Assembly (NCBI GenBank): GCA_028564925.1
Contig: CM053029.1
Coordinates: 579,447,955-579,511,954 of the forward strand
DNA: 64,000 nucleotides
Direction of reading: 5' to 3'
Origin: Lithobates sylvaticus
Taxonomy: Eukaryota > Chordata > Amphibia > Anura > Ranidae
The notes beneath the pieces were generated by a model, which made no database searches, had not been told where the DNA came from, and worked only from the letters and a program-made list of their open reading frames with translations. Both the position numbers and the translations under genes were made by a program. This document shows, one piece after another, positions 34,403 to 45,639 of this stretch. Positions within the stretch are counted from its first letter, which is position 1. Each line of letters starts with the position of its first letter.

Positions 34403-34680
34403 AGAGGAAGTAAAGCCTCCTTTAAAAAAAAAAAACGGAACCTGCAAGGCAAAGGCATAATGAGCTAGTATGCATGGCATACTAGCTCATTATGAATAAC
34501 TTACCTGAGAACGAAGCCCCCGAAGCCACCCTCGTCCATGACCTCCGGCATCAATCCCGGAGTGACTTCCGGGTCTCGCCGCTCCAGCGCTGTCATTCGC
34601 TGGAGCGGCGAGGACGTCACTCCCGCGCATGCGCACGAGAGTGGCATATCGCCGTGATCTCGGCAAGCCCAGATGCTATG
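34403..34680 (+). mobile_element. TTAA module type A, 5' part
   Basis: TTAA at 34399-34402 is followed by AGAGGAAGTAAAGCC, the GCTAGTATGC palindrome (34456-34494) and the reverse donor ACTTACCTGAG (about 34499-34509). GC-rich CTCCAGCGCTG/CAGCGCTGGAG-like arms lie near 34580. Similarity fades after the CGCGCATGCGCA segment; the right end was not found. Confidence 0.65.
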
Positions 34681-35154
34681 ATTTTAATAATATTTTTGAA
34701 TCCAGCTATCTTTTTTTCTATCCCGCGATACTACTTCCCCATTCAGAAGCAGGTCGGCTCCGATTCGCTGAACTCGGTTGTCATGGTAAAACCGGAACGG
34801 AAACGAGGCTTGGCTTGGGAAGTACCGTGCACGTGATGGATTTTGGCCATGGAGAGGGAGTAAGGGCGGAAATAATTAAGGATTTGAAAGCGGAAGACAG
34901 CAGTTTCTATGGCGGCGGCTGCAAACGAGCAGGAGCTTTGAAAAAAAGATTATGTTATCAATTAGGAAGCTTTATATTTTCCTTCCCTATGTGACTAATT
35001 GCTTCACACTAACTAACTTATTTGTAATTTGTGGTAAAATGATCTGAGTTTTCTTCCCCTTTAATTGATAAAAAAGAAACTATTAACACTCCATTACTGA
35101 AAGCTTTCTTAATTTGCAGCATTTTTCACACCCGCCTAAAACTTTTTCACAGTA

Positions 35155-35189
<35 letters not shown>

Positions 35190-35860
35190 CCCAGTATATA
35201 TAGTATGTATGTCCTAAATTATTTACGTTGACTCTTGTAAACCGACATTACGGTGTTCTAGACAATCAATCACGTCTTTGTACATTGTGCTTGTTGGTAT
35301 AAACTTTTTTCAGCTCTTGCTAGTGTCTTTCAGCGAGTGAAAGGTTAATTGAAAAGTGATTCAGATGTTTCCACAATGCTTTGCTATCCAGGGGAATTTA
35401 GCTTATGGTGAAGGACATTCAATTACATAGAACACTGCACATTAATATATTGTAGATTAGCCTGCCAAAAAATGATAATTTCTTCCAATATCTTTCCTTT
35501 TGGAAACTCAGTAATGACAATTGGCTGCCCTCCTGGTTGCATGTTCGGAAAGTCTCAAGGCTGTTTATATTCATTAAGGGTCCACAGAGTTTTCTTCTTC
35601 TTTTTTTTTTTTTAACTCTAAACCAAAGTACTTTTCTGTTCACGACAGAGCAGTGATTAACACTGTGGCCTTGTAGAGTTGTGATTTTAGATTCAATTCC
35701 AACAGGGGTTTACTTCTGTGGGCTTTACATTTTTTTTTTGGTTGATGTTAATGTGTGTAATATCTGGGAGTTATCTCACAGTTCAAAAACAGATCAGTAG
35801 GTTAATGGTCTTTTGTCCTTTTTGGCCTAGTGTCTGTGTGCGTGATTGGCGTTTCTATCT
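34681..35860. other. No recognised gene; short (TA)n
   Basis: Contains a TA tract at 35155-35190 and a T-run near 35600. Open frames are short and unsupported by splice signals. Confidence 0.5.
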
Positions 35861-36100
35861 TCACCCAATCTTCCTTCTGGGTTTGCGGACTCCGGCTCTG
35901 TGAAAGGCCGGAGCCGCGATGAAGTCACTCCCGACCATGAGCGCGGGAGCCACCGTTTACAGCACAGGACTCTGAAGGAACGGCACGGGTATGCAAGGAC
36001 TGGTGACGTCAGCGGCTGCATCTAAAGTAAATATCTCCTAAACGGTGCGCCCTTAGGAGATATTTACTGTACCTATAGGTAAGACTTATTATAGGTAAAA
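35861..36100 (-). mobile_element. TTAA module type A, partial
   Basis: Shares the CCGGAGCCGCGATGAAGTCA core, the ATATCTCCTAAAC / TTAGGAGATAT pair and CTATAGGTAAGAC (donor-like) with type A copies. The ends are not preserved. Confidence 0.6.
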
Positions 36101-36179
36101 TTCATGCATGGGAGTTTACTCCCTACCTTAACTGGTCTACCAACACCGGGGAAATGTAAATAACAGCTGAAGAAGGTTT

Positions 36180-36720
36180 GTTAAACCTTGAGAGTTGGAG
36201 AAGGAAGACAAAACTGAACCAAAACCAAGGTGAACAGGAGGCAAAATTTCCGTGTGAGGAATAAAAGAGAACCACTAAGGCCAGAAGATAGTTGAGAGAT
36301 TGATGACTGAACTTGGGTCATTTGGCCCCTGGATGACGTCATCTCTGACGAAACGTGTAGGGTGGAGCGACACGCTGACGTCACCTCGTGTTTACATCTC
36401 ATATCTCGGAAAGACAGGTCTGTCTGTTTGTGTGCCGGCTGGCACATCAGACTTAAGGCTTTTACTGACGCTAATTATTGTAATACTTTGTTTTAATTTT
36501 TAATACATTTAAAAGGTTTTACACTATTTGGAGCCTTTATCTTTTATGTACCACATCCATCCATCTTCCGGTCTGAGCCTATGAGAAGTGGCTTGAGGAT
36601 AATCGCGTGTGCATACTGTGAGTGGGAGCCAGGCTGTGCTTAGACTACAAATGCTTTTTTTGATCCTCTGTAACGGGGGATCATAGGAAGCTGGTAAGAA
36701 GTGATTTCTTCTATCTGGTG
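36180..36720 (+). repeat. Dispersed repeat with hammerhead-like motif, second copy
   Basis: Contains the CTGGATGA...GAAAC motif at 36329-36354 followed by a 3' part with TTTTACACTATTTGGAGCC and CTTTATCTTTTATGTACC. It parallels the organisation of the repeat at 5976-6106/13734-13810. The boundaries are uncertain. Confidence 0.4.
36329..36354 (+). ncRNA. Candidate hammerhead-like motif, degenerate
   Basis: CTGGATGA (one extra G relative to CTGATGA) is followed by a perfect CGTCA/TGACG stem with TCTC loop and then AAAC, so stem II is good but the core is imperfect. Chance or decay is possible. Confidence 0.22.
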
Positions 36721-37070
36721 GTGGATTCTGCACATAATTGACAACAGTTGGAGACGCCGTTGCATGCATTGATAGACTTTACCAATATCTGAGCACTGGT
36801 AGACTTCATATTGATTTTGTGTTTTATGCAAATTATCAATTATTGATTGCTTATAGTTTTAGCTTGATTCTATTTTCTTCTGACAAGTACACCAGTAGCT
36901 GTACTTCCCCTAGCATGTTAAAGTGCAGTAGAAAAATTGCATGATGGGGTTGCTCTTAAGGAAATGGAGTGTATAACTGCCTAAAGTGAGGTAAAGGTAT
37001 TGTGCCTACAGTTGGGCTTTAATTAGAGAACACCTTTTATTTATTTTTATTACAAGTACGTTTGTACATT
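36721..37070. other. No recognised feature
   Basis: AT-rich sequence without clear repeats or exons. Confidence 0.5.
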
Positions 37071-37074
37071 AATT

Positions 37075-37077
<3 letters not shown>

Positions 37078-37110
<33 letters not shown>
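37078..37110. repeat. (TA)n microsatellite
   Basis: About 32 bp of pure TA at the 3' border of the SINE. Confidence 0.9.
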
Positions 37111-37112
<2 letters not shown>

Positions 37113-37372
37113 ACATTCACATCAGTCCCTGCCCTCAAGGAGCTTAAAATCTAAGGTTCCTAACTAACATTCATACATACACATACTATACAGGAGCCAA
37201 TTAACCTACTAGCATGTCTTTGGAGTGTGGGAGGAAAACCAGAGTACCCAGGGGAAGTCCATGCAGGCACAGGGAGAACATTCAAACTCTGTGCAGGTAG
37301 TGCTGTGGTCGGGATTCAAACCGACTACCTTAGTACAGCAAGGCTGCTAACCACTAAGCCACTGTGCTGACA
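37110..37372 (-). mobile_element. tRNA-derived SINE
   Basis: Read on the minus strand it starts AGCACAGTGGCTTAGTGGTT with an A-box-like TGGCTTAGTGGTTAGC and a B-box GGTTTGAATCCC about 35 bp later, the internal pol III promoter of tRNA-like SINEs. The body has TTCTCCCTGTGCCTGCATGG and TTTTCCTCCCACACTCCAAA, phrases shared by old vertebrate SINEs. It ends near a TA repeat. It is non-coding. Confidence 0.85.
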
Positions 37373-37929
37373 ACCTTTAATGCCTTATGCAAAATTCAAC
37401 CCAGAAGCTCAATTTTCATGAAATAAATTAAATGATTCATAAAATAATAACACCTTTTTAGTAGGCCAGCAAAAGCCACATCCATACAATTGTAGTGCTT
37501 ACCCCTGGAGAGGATGTGGGAAATAACCCAGGTCTTCCTTATCCATCCAGAGGCTGCCAGGGCCACACCAACAAGCACAGGCTCAGTCTTGGGGTCTCTT
37601 CTTGTAGTTTTAGTGCAGTACTTGAACAGGTGAGAGGAATGAGGGCGCAGGATACTACAAGAAAAATCTTTAAGCAGCCGCCTTAAATATTACTGGAGAT
37701 AAAGGGGACAGCCAGTCCAATTGGAGACTGAAAGAGCAGTCACAGTCCTTGTAGCAATCTCTGGCGTCTAACCCTCAAAGCATAGGAGCTCCTGAAGCTC
37801 TAGGAAAAAGTCCTAATCACTTTGTCTAGAGACAGCTCTCCAATCAGCTTCCCTGTGACGCTCTTCAGTGAAAGGGGGTCTTTCCCCACCCTAGCTTCAT
37901 AAGTTAGTCTCCTCCAACAGATGTCTTTC
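37373..37929. other. No recognised feature
   Basis: Single-copy-looking sequence with short frames lacking splice context. Confidence 0.5.
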
Positions 37930-38580
37930 AAGTAAAACTAAAGGTTCATTTTTTTTTTTTCTAAATATGTTCCTTTAAGGTAGTGTACTGTTGGTTCACT
38001 TACCTTTATCTTCGTTTTTCTTTGTAAATGCTTTTTTTCTGTGTGTGAATTTTCAACTTCCTGTTCCTCCTTTAGAAGCTTGCCCCCATCATCCGAGCCA
38101 TTCTGTCTGGGGGTTGGTCAGCGTGCTCGCCCCCTCCCTTGGGACTACATTCCTACGGGGAGACGCTGTGTTCGTTCACAGGCATGGGAGGCAGGGGAGC
38201 CACGGGCGTGTCTAAGACGCTGTAGCCCCATCTCCCGTGCCTTGCTATTGTAATCTGAATGACCATCTCAGAACAGCCCCGCCTTCACTCCCCCCCTTTT
38301 TTGCTGAAGTTGAAGTGTGGCTCAGGTTCGTCGTCACACAGCGAAAAAGCGGCACTGCCCATGCGCGATGCCGCTAAGCATCAAGGGAATTGTAGTTCCT
38401 TTGAAGCCGTGACCGTGAGTTGAGGAGAACATACAGAGAGGAAAGGAGGAAGTGCTGATAAAGCCTATTTATCTAACAGGTAAATAAAACATTTCGGCAG
38501 AAATAACAGTTAGATTCATGATCTATATAGCATATAGATCACATATTGCCAAAACATTTTAGCTTTACAACCCCTTTCAG
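37930..38580 (+). mobile_element. TTAA-type module C, diverged copy
   Basis: Matches 42097-42995: CACTTACC near 38000 (reverse donor), CTTCCTGTTCCTCC, GCGTGCTCGCCCCC, GGGGAGACGCTGTGTTCGTT, GCATGCGC-like AGTGCCGC region, and the end CTTTACAACCCCTTT. The left tip is degraded. A forward ACAG|GTAAAT lies near 38477. It lacks the 34-bp minisatellite of the other copy. Confidence 0.65.
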
Positions 38581-38589
38581 GCCCTCAGG

Positions 38590-39640
38590 CCTACCTCTAC
38601 ACAGGCTCGTTCCCCTTCAGTCAATCATACATTCTGCTTCCAGACTCATTTACCTTGCCAACAGCTCAGAGTCCGTCACCCTCTCTGCCAATCCCTCCAC
38701 TGGCTTGTGATTGCTCAACAAATAAAATAAAAATATATAAAAAATATATAAAATTATAAAAAAGCCATCCACAACTCTGCCCCAAGCTACATCACCAATC
38801 TTGTCTCAATCACCCAAACTGTCCTCTCCACTCCTTCCAAGACGTTCTGCTCTCTAGCTCCTTTGTCTTCTACTCCCATACTCACCTCCAGGACTTCTTC
38901 AGAGCCTCTTCCATCCTCTGAAACTTTCTACCTCAACTGGTCTGGCTATCTCCTACTTCATCCACCTTTTAATGCTGCGTACACACGGTCAGAATTTCCG
39001 ATGGAAACAGTCCGATGGGAGCTTTTCATCAGATTTTCCAACCGTGTCATGTCCATCGGTCTTTTTCTGTCGGAATTTCTGACGGACTTTGGATTGAGAA
39101 CCTGTTCTTAATTTTTCCGATGGAAAACCTTTCTAGCGGATTTTCTGATCGTGTATGCAATTCCGACACGCAAAATTCCGACGCATGCTCGGAAACAATT
39201 TGACGCATGTTCGGAAGCATTAAACTTCCCTTTTATAGTGCTGTCGAACGTGTTGTATGCCGTGGTGTTATTGACCGTCGGAATTTGATGTGACCGTGTG
39301 TAGGCAAGACAGTTTGAGCGAAATTCCGTTGGAATTCCGACGTGAAAACCATCAGAGCTTTTTCCGATGAGAATTCCGACCGTGTGTACGCGGCATTAGG
39401 CGATCCCTGAAAATCTATCCATTCAGGGAAGCCTATCTCTCCTCCATCTAACAACTGAACTTTGGTTTCTTCCATCAGCTCATCCCTCACTGTTATTACC
39501 TTTTGTACCACTGGCCCTCCTAACCCTCTTGCATTGTATTCCAACAGTACTGTCTCCCATTAAATTGTAAAGTGTGCAAACTGTTGGCACAATAGAAATC
39601 CAGTATAATAATAATAATCATAAAAATACAATACAATAAT
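38590..39640 (+). mobile_element. L2-like LINE 3' end, split by a MITE
   Basis: Translation gives phrases of an L2-type ORF2 C-terminus: CHPLCQSLHWL-like, HNSAPSYITNL and KSIHPFREAYL-like. The 3' UTR has AATTGTAAAGTGTGCAAACTG and GTTGGCACAATAGAAATCC with a (TAA)n tail. The MITE at 38972-39396 interrupts it; the text continues from CATCCACCTTT to AGGCGATCCCTGAAAATC. Lesions are numerous. Confidence 0.75.
38972..39396. mobile_element. MITE, ATGCTGCGTACACACGGTC family, 425 bp
   Basis: The ends are ATGCTGCGTACACACGGTCA and GACCGTGTGTACGCGGCAT, flanked by TA on both sides (or TTA/TAA if the tip is one base shorter). It is dense in TCCGATGG/CCGACGG motifs. It is probably a relative of the ATGCCACGTACACACG MITEs at 25631 and 41406. 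Confidence 0.85.
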
Positions 39641-39646
39641 AATACT

Positions 39647-39926
39647 TCAAAGGTTATAGTTTATTATTGATTTTCCAACAGCCACTTGGTCCTGCACCAG
39701 ATTAGGATGATCTGAATTGTCTGATGGTGTTTTTTCAAGGTTACTCCACAGCCTGACTATATGTTTCAGTCCATTAAGACCATACGAAGCTTTGTTGACC
39801 TGCCCACCCAGGTAAGGTTTGTTTTCCATGTCAGATAAGACCTTGGGCATTGTTAATTCAGGCAGCATGAGAAGGCGATGAGTGACACACATTTCACACA
39901 GGGCAGTTTTCAGGTCTTGAAGAGAC
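39647..39926 (-). CDS. Candidate terminal coding exon of an unidentified host gene (~93 aa)
   Basis: The minus strand shows a good acceptor (TGTGTCTCTCCAACAG) followed by G then SLQDLKTALCEMCVTHRLLM, ELTMPKVLSDMENKPYLGGQ, HIVRLWSNLEKTPSD and VAVGKSIINYNL with a TGA at 39647. It has no repeat similarity to other parts of the window, and its composition looks like a real folded protein. It would be the last exon of a minus-strand gene whose other exons lie to the right, beyond what was recognised. The family is not known to me. Confidence 0.5.
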
Positions 39927-40796
39927 CTGTTGGAGAGACACATTCTGAGATAATAGCATTGAAGCAGCACAAAGACTGCATCCGTGTAAAATGTTACCAG
40001 GATGAAGTATTTTGATGGAAACTGCACACAAACAATGGCGAGAAAAGTGCCTAATGCATTGTGTAAAGACAGCAATAATCGTTAATGGAAACTGTAAAAT
40101 GAAGCATTATGTTAGAGAGTAGGAATAAAAATGCAAATTGCTTTTTTTTTTTTTTTTTCCGTTTGGATTTAAGTGCTTATCAAGGTTCGTTGTGTGGGCC
40201 TTGAGACCAGAGAGATTTTTATTTTCCTTCTAATAAATGTTCATGTTACTATTTTCTTCCAGCTTTTCAAGGCCACGCAACCATCAAATTCCTATTTTCT
40301 TGATCAACATTTCTGAAAAGTTACACTTTAGGGGCTATGAATTGCAGTCTTCAGAGATAATACACCGGATTTAGGGATGATGAAACTGAATCAACTGTTC
40401 AGCTTTTTTGTTTGTTCTCTGAGTGTCTCTGTGTGAATACCGCTCAGAGTTTTATACACTAAGAGTGTAAATTTCTCTTTATATAAGCCTCAGATTGTAT
40501 GCCATCAAATATGGTTATGTTAATCCAATCCTGGATGGAGTGATGTCATAGCCACAATCTGCCTTAAGTGCTAAGTTGAATAGAGACACATTTAGTATTT
40601 TATTGAAAGTATAAACAAAGTATTGGAGAAACAGAACAGGGAGCATATATACTCAGCATTTCCTAAAAAAGTGATTTAACGCTGGAAAATTAAAGTAGAT
40701 GACATAGGAACATAGAAAAGTGAAGGCAGAAAAGAGACCAAGTGGTCTATCAAGTCTGCCCCATTAAAAAAAAAAAATATATATATATATATATAT
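39927..40796. other. Possible intron, no further feature
   Basis: Would be the intron upstream of the candidate exon. Contains a T-run (40143-40158) and a (TA)n at 40778-40797. Confidence 0.45.
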
Positions 40797-41170
40797 ATGC
40801 AGTGGAACCTCGGATTACGATCAGAATCCGTTCCAGGAGAATGCTCGTAATCCAAAGTATTTGCATATCAAAGCGAGTTTCCCCATTGAAGTCAATGGAA
40901 ACGAAAATCATTTCTTCCGTATTGACTTCAATGGCATGCAATACCAAATGCGGCCAGAGGTGGGGGGCGCCAGAGAGCCTTGAAAATGGCCAGAAAGGCC
41001 CGAGGACACCTCGGCTGACCTTGGCAAACCTTGGAAAGACTCCTTTCCCGAGGCTAGCCAAGGTCAGCCGAGCTGTCCTCGGGCCTTTCCGTGCATTTCG
41101 GAAACTCACCCTCACGCCCCCCCACCTCAGGCCAAACGTGGTACTGCACACACATTGTGTTCTAGTACAG
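40797..41170. mobile_element. Element with CAGTGGAACCTCGG end and a large palindrome
   Basis: Begins CAGTGGAACCTCGGATTACG next to a TA run and includes CGTTCCAGGAGAATGCTCGT. The centre is an inverted repeat, arms about 40958-41045 and 41050-41132 (AAAGGCCCGAGGACA / TGTCCTCGGGCCTTT; CTCGGCTGACCTTGG / CCAAGGTCAGCCGAG). Tc1/mariner relationship is suggested only by the CAGT end. Confidence 0.6.
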
Positions 41171-41347
41171 TCCAGTACAGTCCAGTGCAGGAAAAATGCA
41201 GCATGTTCTACCTATTTTTCTGGAACTGGAACTGACCGCACTGGTGTGAACTCTGCCATTGAAAATCATATAGCCTACTTTTCATGTGCTTTTAATGCAG
41301 AAAAAACAAAAGGCACTGGACTGGATGTGGTGTGAACTAGCCCTTAA

Positions 41348-42092
41348 AGTGGTAGTAAACACATTTTTACCACTTTTACCTAAAGGAATGCCTATAATAA
41401 GGCTAATGCCGTGTACACACGACCAGACTTTTTGATGGACTTGGTCCGGCAGACTGGAATCCGTCTGACAATTTGATCGTGTGTGAGCTCCAGCTGACTT
41501 TTTCTTCCCAAAAGTCCGGCGGACCTAGAAATAAAACTTTCTTCAAATCTTCCCGATGGACTCGAGTCCGGTCGAAAAATCCGGTCGTCTGTGTGCTAGT
41601 CCGATGGACTAAAACCGACGCTAGGGCAGCTATTGGCTACTGGCTATGAACTTCCTTATTCTACGTCATCACGTTCAAATCCGTCTGACTTTTGGAGTGA
41701 TCGTGTGTGGCCAAGTCCGTTCGTTTGAAAGTCCGGCGGACCTCAGCTGTAAAGTCCGTCGGATTGTCCGCCGGACCAAGTCTGTTGAGAAGTCCGGTCG
41801 TGTGTACGTGGCATTACCTGTAGGTACTGTGAATATCTCCTAAACCTGAGATATTTAGAGTGAATGCAGCCGGTGACGTCACCAGCATATGCGCTCTGAA
41901 GGTCCGGCATACTGTGCCGTAAATGGCCGGAATGACGCCATTGTGCCCCCCGCCACTCATGTAGCCGGAGGCCGCAAACCCATAAGGAAGAACAGGTGAA
42001 GATAGAAGTGGTAACAGCATGACGCTGAAGGGCTTGGTTTTAAGGTAAGTCTCTCATAATGTGCTAGTATGCCCTTGCAGGGGATTTTTTTT
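41348..42092 (-). mobile_element. TTAA module type A with inserted MITE
   Basis: TTAA at 41344-41347 and 42093-42096. Starts AGTGGTAGTAAACAC. The MITE 41406-41814 sits in the GGCTTACCTG site that serves as outward donor in other copies. The opposite donor AAG|GTAAGT is at 42042-42050. The right TTAA is shared with the type C module that follows. Confidence 0.75.
41406..41814. mobile_element. MITE, ATGCCGTGTACACACGACC family, 409 bp
   Basis: The ends are ATGCCGTGTACACACGACC and GGTCGTGTGTACGTGGCAT, with TA flanking. The interior is rich in GTCCGGCGGAC-like motifs. It is the same family as 25631-26039; both share CTAGGGCAGCTATTGGCTAC. Confidence 0.88.
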
Positions 42093-42096
42093 TTAA

Positions 42097-42995
42097 AGAG
42101 GTTGTAAAGTTATTTTTTTATTTTTTTTGCTAATTAGCTTCTTCAAAGCTGAGGCAGTGTTATTTCACTTACCTGTTCCTTCTATTCCTCTCCTAATTGT
42201 CACTGGTCCCTCTTGAAAATCTTCACTTCCTGTTGTACTTCCTGGTGCTTCTCACTGTCCCTCGAGCCGTTTGTTCTGGTGGTGAGGAATCGTGCTCGCC
42301 CCCAGGCTAGTACTACAGCCCTGTGTGGAGACGCTATGTACGTTACAGAGAGACACAGGGGCTGGTGGTTTGTGGGCGTGTCTACAGCGATGCAGCACCG
42401 CCTCCTGTGCCTTATTAGGATTCTGCACTGAATGGAATGGAATGGGTGTTAACTGGGAGTGGTGTGTGTACATGAATGGGTGTTAACTGGGGGCGGTGTG
42501 TGTACATAAATGGGTGTTAACTGGGAGTGGTGTGTGTACATGAATGGGTGTTAACTGGGGGCGGTGTGTGTACATGAATGGGTGTTAACTGGGGGCGGTG
42601 TGTGTACATGAATGGGTGTTAACTGGGAGTGGTGTGTGTACATGAATGGGTGTTAACTGGGGGCGGTGTGTGTACATGAATGGGTGTTAACTGGGGGTGG
42701 TGTGTACACGAGAACTTTGCTCGTTCTCGTTAGTCGCCGATATAAAAAAAAGGCAGTGCGCATGCGCGATGCCGCTAAGCCTAATGCGAACTGTAGTTTT
42801 CATTAGGCCATGACGTGCCTGTCATGATCGCGCACCGCAAACCCAGAAATAAAGGATAGAGAAAAGAGAGGAAGGCAGGAGCATGATATTGAAGGTATAT
42901 TTTGGCAGGTATTTAACGAATTTCATTACAAGTGATAACATTATTCTGTATTAGTACCGATTCTAACTTATAATATTTTTACCTTTACAACCCCT
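42097..42995 (+). mobile_element. TTAA module type C (899 bp)
   Basis: TTAA at 42093-42096 and 42996-42999. The tips AGAGGTTGTAAAG and CTTTACAACCCCT are a good inverted repeat. An outward donor (ACTTACCTG, reverse) is at 42167-42175, with a weaker GCAG|GTATTT near the right end. An internal 34-bp minisatellite is at 42437-42712. A CGCATGCGCG segment is shared with type A. No coding sequence. Confidence 0.78.
42437..42712. repeat. 34-bp minisatellite, about eight copies
   Basis: The unit is ATGAATGGGTGTTAACTGGG followed by a GGCGGTGTGTGTAC or AGTGGTGTGTGTAC ending. The units differ mainly by these alternative endings, in mixed order. The array is absent from the other type C copy at 37930-38580. 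Confidence 0.93.
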
Positions 42996-42999
42996 TTAA

Positions 43000-44085
43000 A
43001 TTTAAATACCACTTTAACTTTATCCAAAAAGAAAAAAACGAAATTGCCTTTAAATAAGTCAATTCATGGTGCTAAGGGTGCTATATGCTTGCCAAGAGGC
43101 CAAGATACTACATGCTTGCCAAGAGGCCAAGGTGCTACATGCTTGCCAGCAGTCCCAGAACTCTCTTTGGTACCAGTTCCAGAAGTAGTCAGAGAATGGG
43201 TAATATATTCTTTCTTTTTGATATGACCTTTTTTGCCCCGTGAATGTTGGCAAGTGTATCATTGGCATGTACTCAAGCACTTTATTTTCCAATCACAGAG
43301 AATACTGATGATAACCATCAACAAGTTGGATTGTATTTGAGACAATGTGAGTCAGAATTGCTCTCGTTCTCAGCTATGTCCTAAAGCCCTGATTTATAGT
43401 CATTGCTTTATGTACACTATTCTTGGGGATAGTGTGGACAGGGTCATGGATGTAGTGCACAGTGGAAACAGATGCCTGGCTCTGCTAACCTCTGGGACAT
43501 TTTACTTCCAGTATCTGTTTGGACAGATTTGGATGAGAATTAAGGTCACCGCTTTGTCAGAGAAATATGTCAATGATGTATGTCAGATTGTGGAAATGAG
43601 GCAAAGTGAACTTTTATTTTCCATTTCCAATGAGCTTTTTTTTTCTTTTCGTTATTGTTTCATTAGTCTTCATTATTTTGTCCGACTAGGTTAGAGTTCA
43701 ATCATCTAAATTCCAACAGGTTTTCCGCTTGGGACACGAGAGGTGTTGGAGGGCTCATCCAGAAACCGTTTCTCTATTTTATTATTTTGATAACCTTGAA
43801 CGAAAGTCAGTTTGTCAGGCTGAGATGTCCCTTTTGTATGTGAACTCACAAGAGAACAGGAAGTGACACAACACACGTTTATGACTGATGCTGGCTGTCA
43901 GATAATAATGTCTATTTCGGTTATTGTTTGAGTGACAAAATGTACCGCGCAGAGGTTTGCATTGTACGATAAAAAAAAAACATTTCCATGAGATGAGTTG
44001 TTTTGTAATGCTGAAAAAAAGATGACAATTCCTACAAAATTTCTCATATCCTGTTTACTATAGGCAACTAAGTGGAACTCTGTAA
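43000..44085. other. No recognised gene
   Basis: Includes a threefold TGCTTGCCAAGAGGCCAAG short repeat (43085-43150). The open frame 43347-43694 lacks family resemblance and splice context. Confidence 0.5.
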
Positions 44086-44511
44086 AGCCCCATACACACG
44101 CGCGGATTATCCGAGGACCAGGTCCGTCAGATCATGTCCGTCGTACTTTGTCCGATGTTGGTTTTGCGTACACACGGTCGGACAAAGTTGTCGGAAAATC
44201 CGATCATTCTGAACGTGGTGACGTTTGTTGCCTACGACGGGACTACGTAGAGGCTAGTAGCCAATAGCTTTGGTCTTGTAATGTGATCTAAGCATGCGTA
44301 GCACTTTGTCCGGTCGGACTACCATACACACGATCGGATTTGGTGTGATCGGACCGTGTTGTCGGAAAATCTATCCAGCAGGAGATAGGACTTTGTCCGT
44401 CGGACAATACGACGTACACTGTCCGATGGTGCCTACACACGGTCTGATTTTTCAACAACATTGTCCGATCGGACAGAATCCATGCAAAAATCCGACCGTG
44501 TGTATGGGGCT
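44086..44511. mobile_element. Harbinger-type MITE, 426 bp
   Basis: The ends are AGCCCCATACACACGCGCGG and GTGTGTATGGGGCT with a perfect 3-bp duplication TAA (44083-44085 and 44512-44514). Same length as the MITE at 3824-4249 and the same halves of the autonomous Harbinger. The two MITEs are in opposite orientation. Confidence 0.93.
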
Positions 44512-44619
44512 TAAGAGGCTTCAGGCAAAACATATTCTCTGTGTATTGTACAGAAATCAGCATCACTACACATTTCTACCAGCTTGACAAAACTACAAAA
44601 AAAAGTATTTAAAGAATTA

Positions 44620-45312
44620 CCGTATTTATCGGTGTATAACACGCACCGGCGTATAACACGCACCCCAAGTTTAGGAGGGAATTTTAAGGAAAAAAAGTTT
44701 TAGGAGAGAAGTTTAGGGGAAAAAAAAAACTTACATTTAAGCGTCATTTGCAGCTTGCCCAGCGTCATTTGCAGCTTGCCCAGCGTCATTTGCCGCCTAG
44801 CCCAGCGTCATTTGCAGCCTTGCCCAGCGTCATTTGCAGCCTTGCCCAGCGTCATTTGCAACCTGCCCAGCGTCATTTGCAGCCTGCCCAGCATCATTTG
44901 TAGCTTGCCCAGTGTCATTTACAGCTTGCCAGCGTCATTTGTAGCTTGCCCAGTGTCATTTGCAGTTTGCCAGCATCATTTGCAGCCTTGCGGACGTTTA
45001 AATTTCCCGCCGCGAGACAAACCGCGCATGCGCGGCCAAAAAAGACTGAAGCGCGGCCGAAAAAGACCGAGCCGACTGTTTGGCTCCGCTCAGAGTCCCG
45101 CCTCCCTGCTGTTTCGGGAGCGATCGCAGGGAGGCGGAACTACAAGCGGAGCTGAACAGTCAGCTCTGTCTTTTTCGGCCGCGGTCGCCATTTTTCGGCA
45201 CCGCAACCAATTTTTGTCATTTTTTTGGGGGGTATCGGCGTATAACACGCACCCACGACTTTCCCACGATTTTAAGGGGGAAAAAGTGCATGTTATACGC
45301 CGATAAATACGG
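44620..45312. mobile_element. TACCGTATTTATCGG element, copy 1 (693 bp)
   Basis: TA-flanked ends CCGTATTTATCGGTGTATAA and TTATACGCCGATAAATACGG. A second internal GTATAACACGCACC repeat follows each tip. The middle has the 44735-44995 minisatellite and a GC-rich inverted repeat (CTCCGCTCAG / CTGAACAG area, 45060-45190). No transposase. A TA target suggests Tc1/mariner-type mobilisation. Confidence 0.8.
44735..44995. repeat. GCGTCATTTGCAGCTTGCCCA minisatellite
   Basis: About twelve units of 19-24 bp. The equivalent position of copy 2 (60905-61090) holds a related but different TGCAGCCTTGCCCAGTG array. Confidence 0.9.
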
Positions 45313-45555
45313 TATATTTTTTTTAAATACGTGAGCCACCATTACAAGTTCTTTTTGCTACATGGATTGCCCTATCTATATTATGCTACAAGTCCATACC
45401 TTCTATCGTTTACATGTGTCCTTATTATTCTACTGTCAGACAAGCTATCATGGCAGATATTTTAAATTAAATATTTAATTTGAAGAAGATATCCACTTTT
45501 ATTTAAAAAGTAGGATACACCTTCGGGTAAGGGAAGCAAAAACTCTGTTGGATAA
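45313..45555. other. No recognised feature
   Basis: AT-rich spacer. Confidence 0.5.
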
Positions 45556-45639
45556 TGTCATACTTTGCTATTCCATGCTCCTGCACTGGGTTTTTTCCCT
45601 CTGTGCAGTCACCAGCTCTCAGCTATTCACAGAGGAGTG

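Noticed and set aside
37110-37372. Functional tRNA gene
   Set aside because: Has A- and B-box-like motifs but no cloverleaf and a SINE body; called a SINE instead.
40742-41335. 197-codon plus-strand frame and a 133-codon minus-strand frame
   Set aside because: They lie over a palindromic repeat and a TA run; open frames on both strands follow from the inverted repeat.
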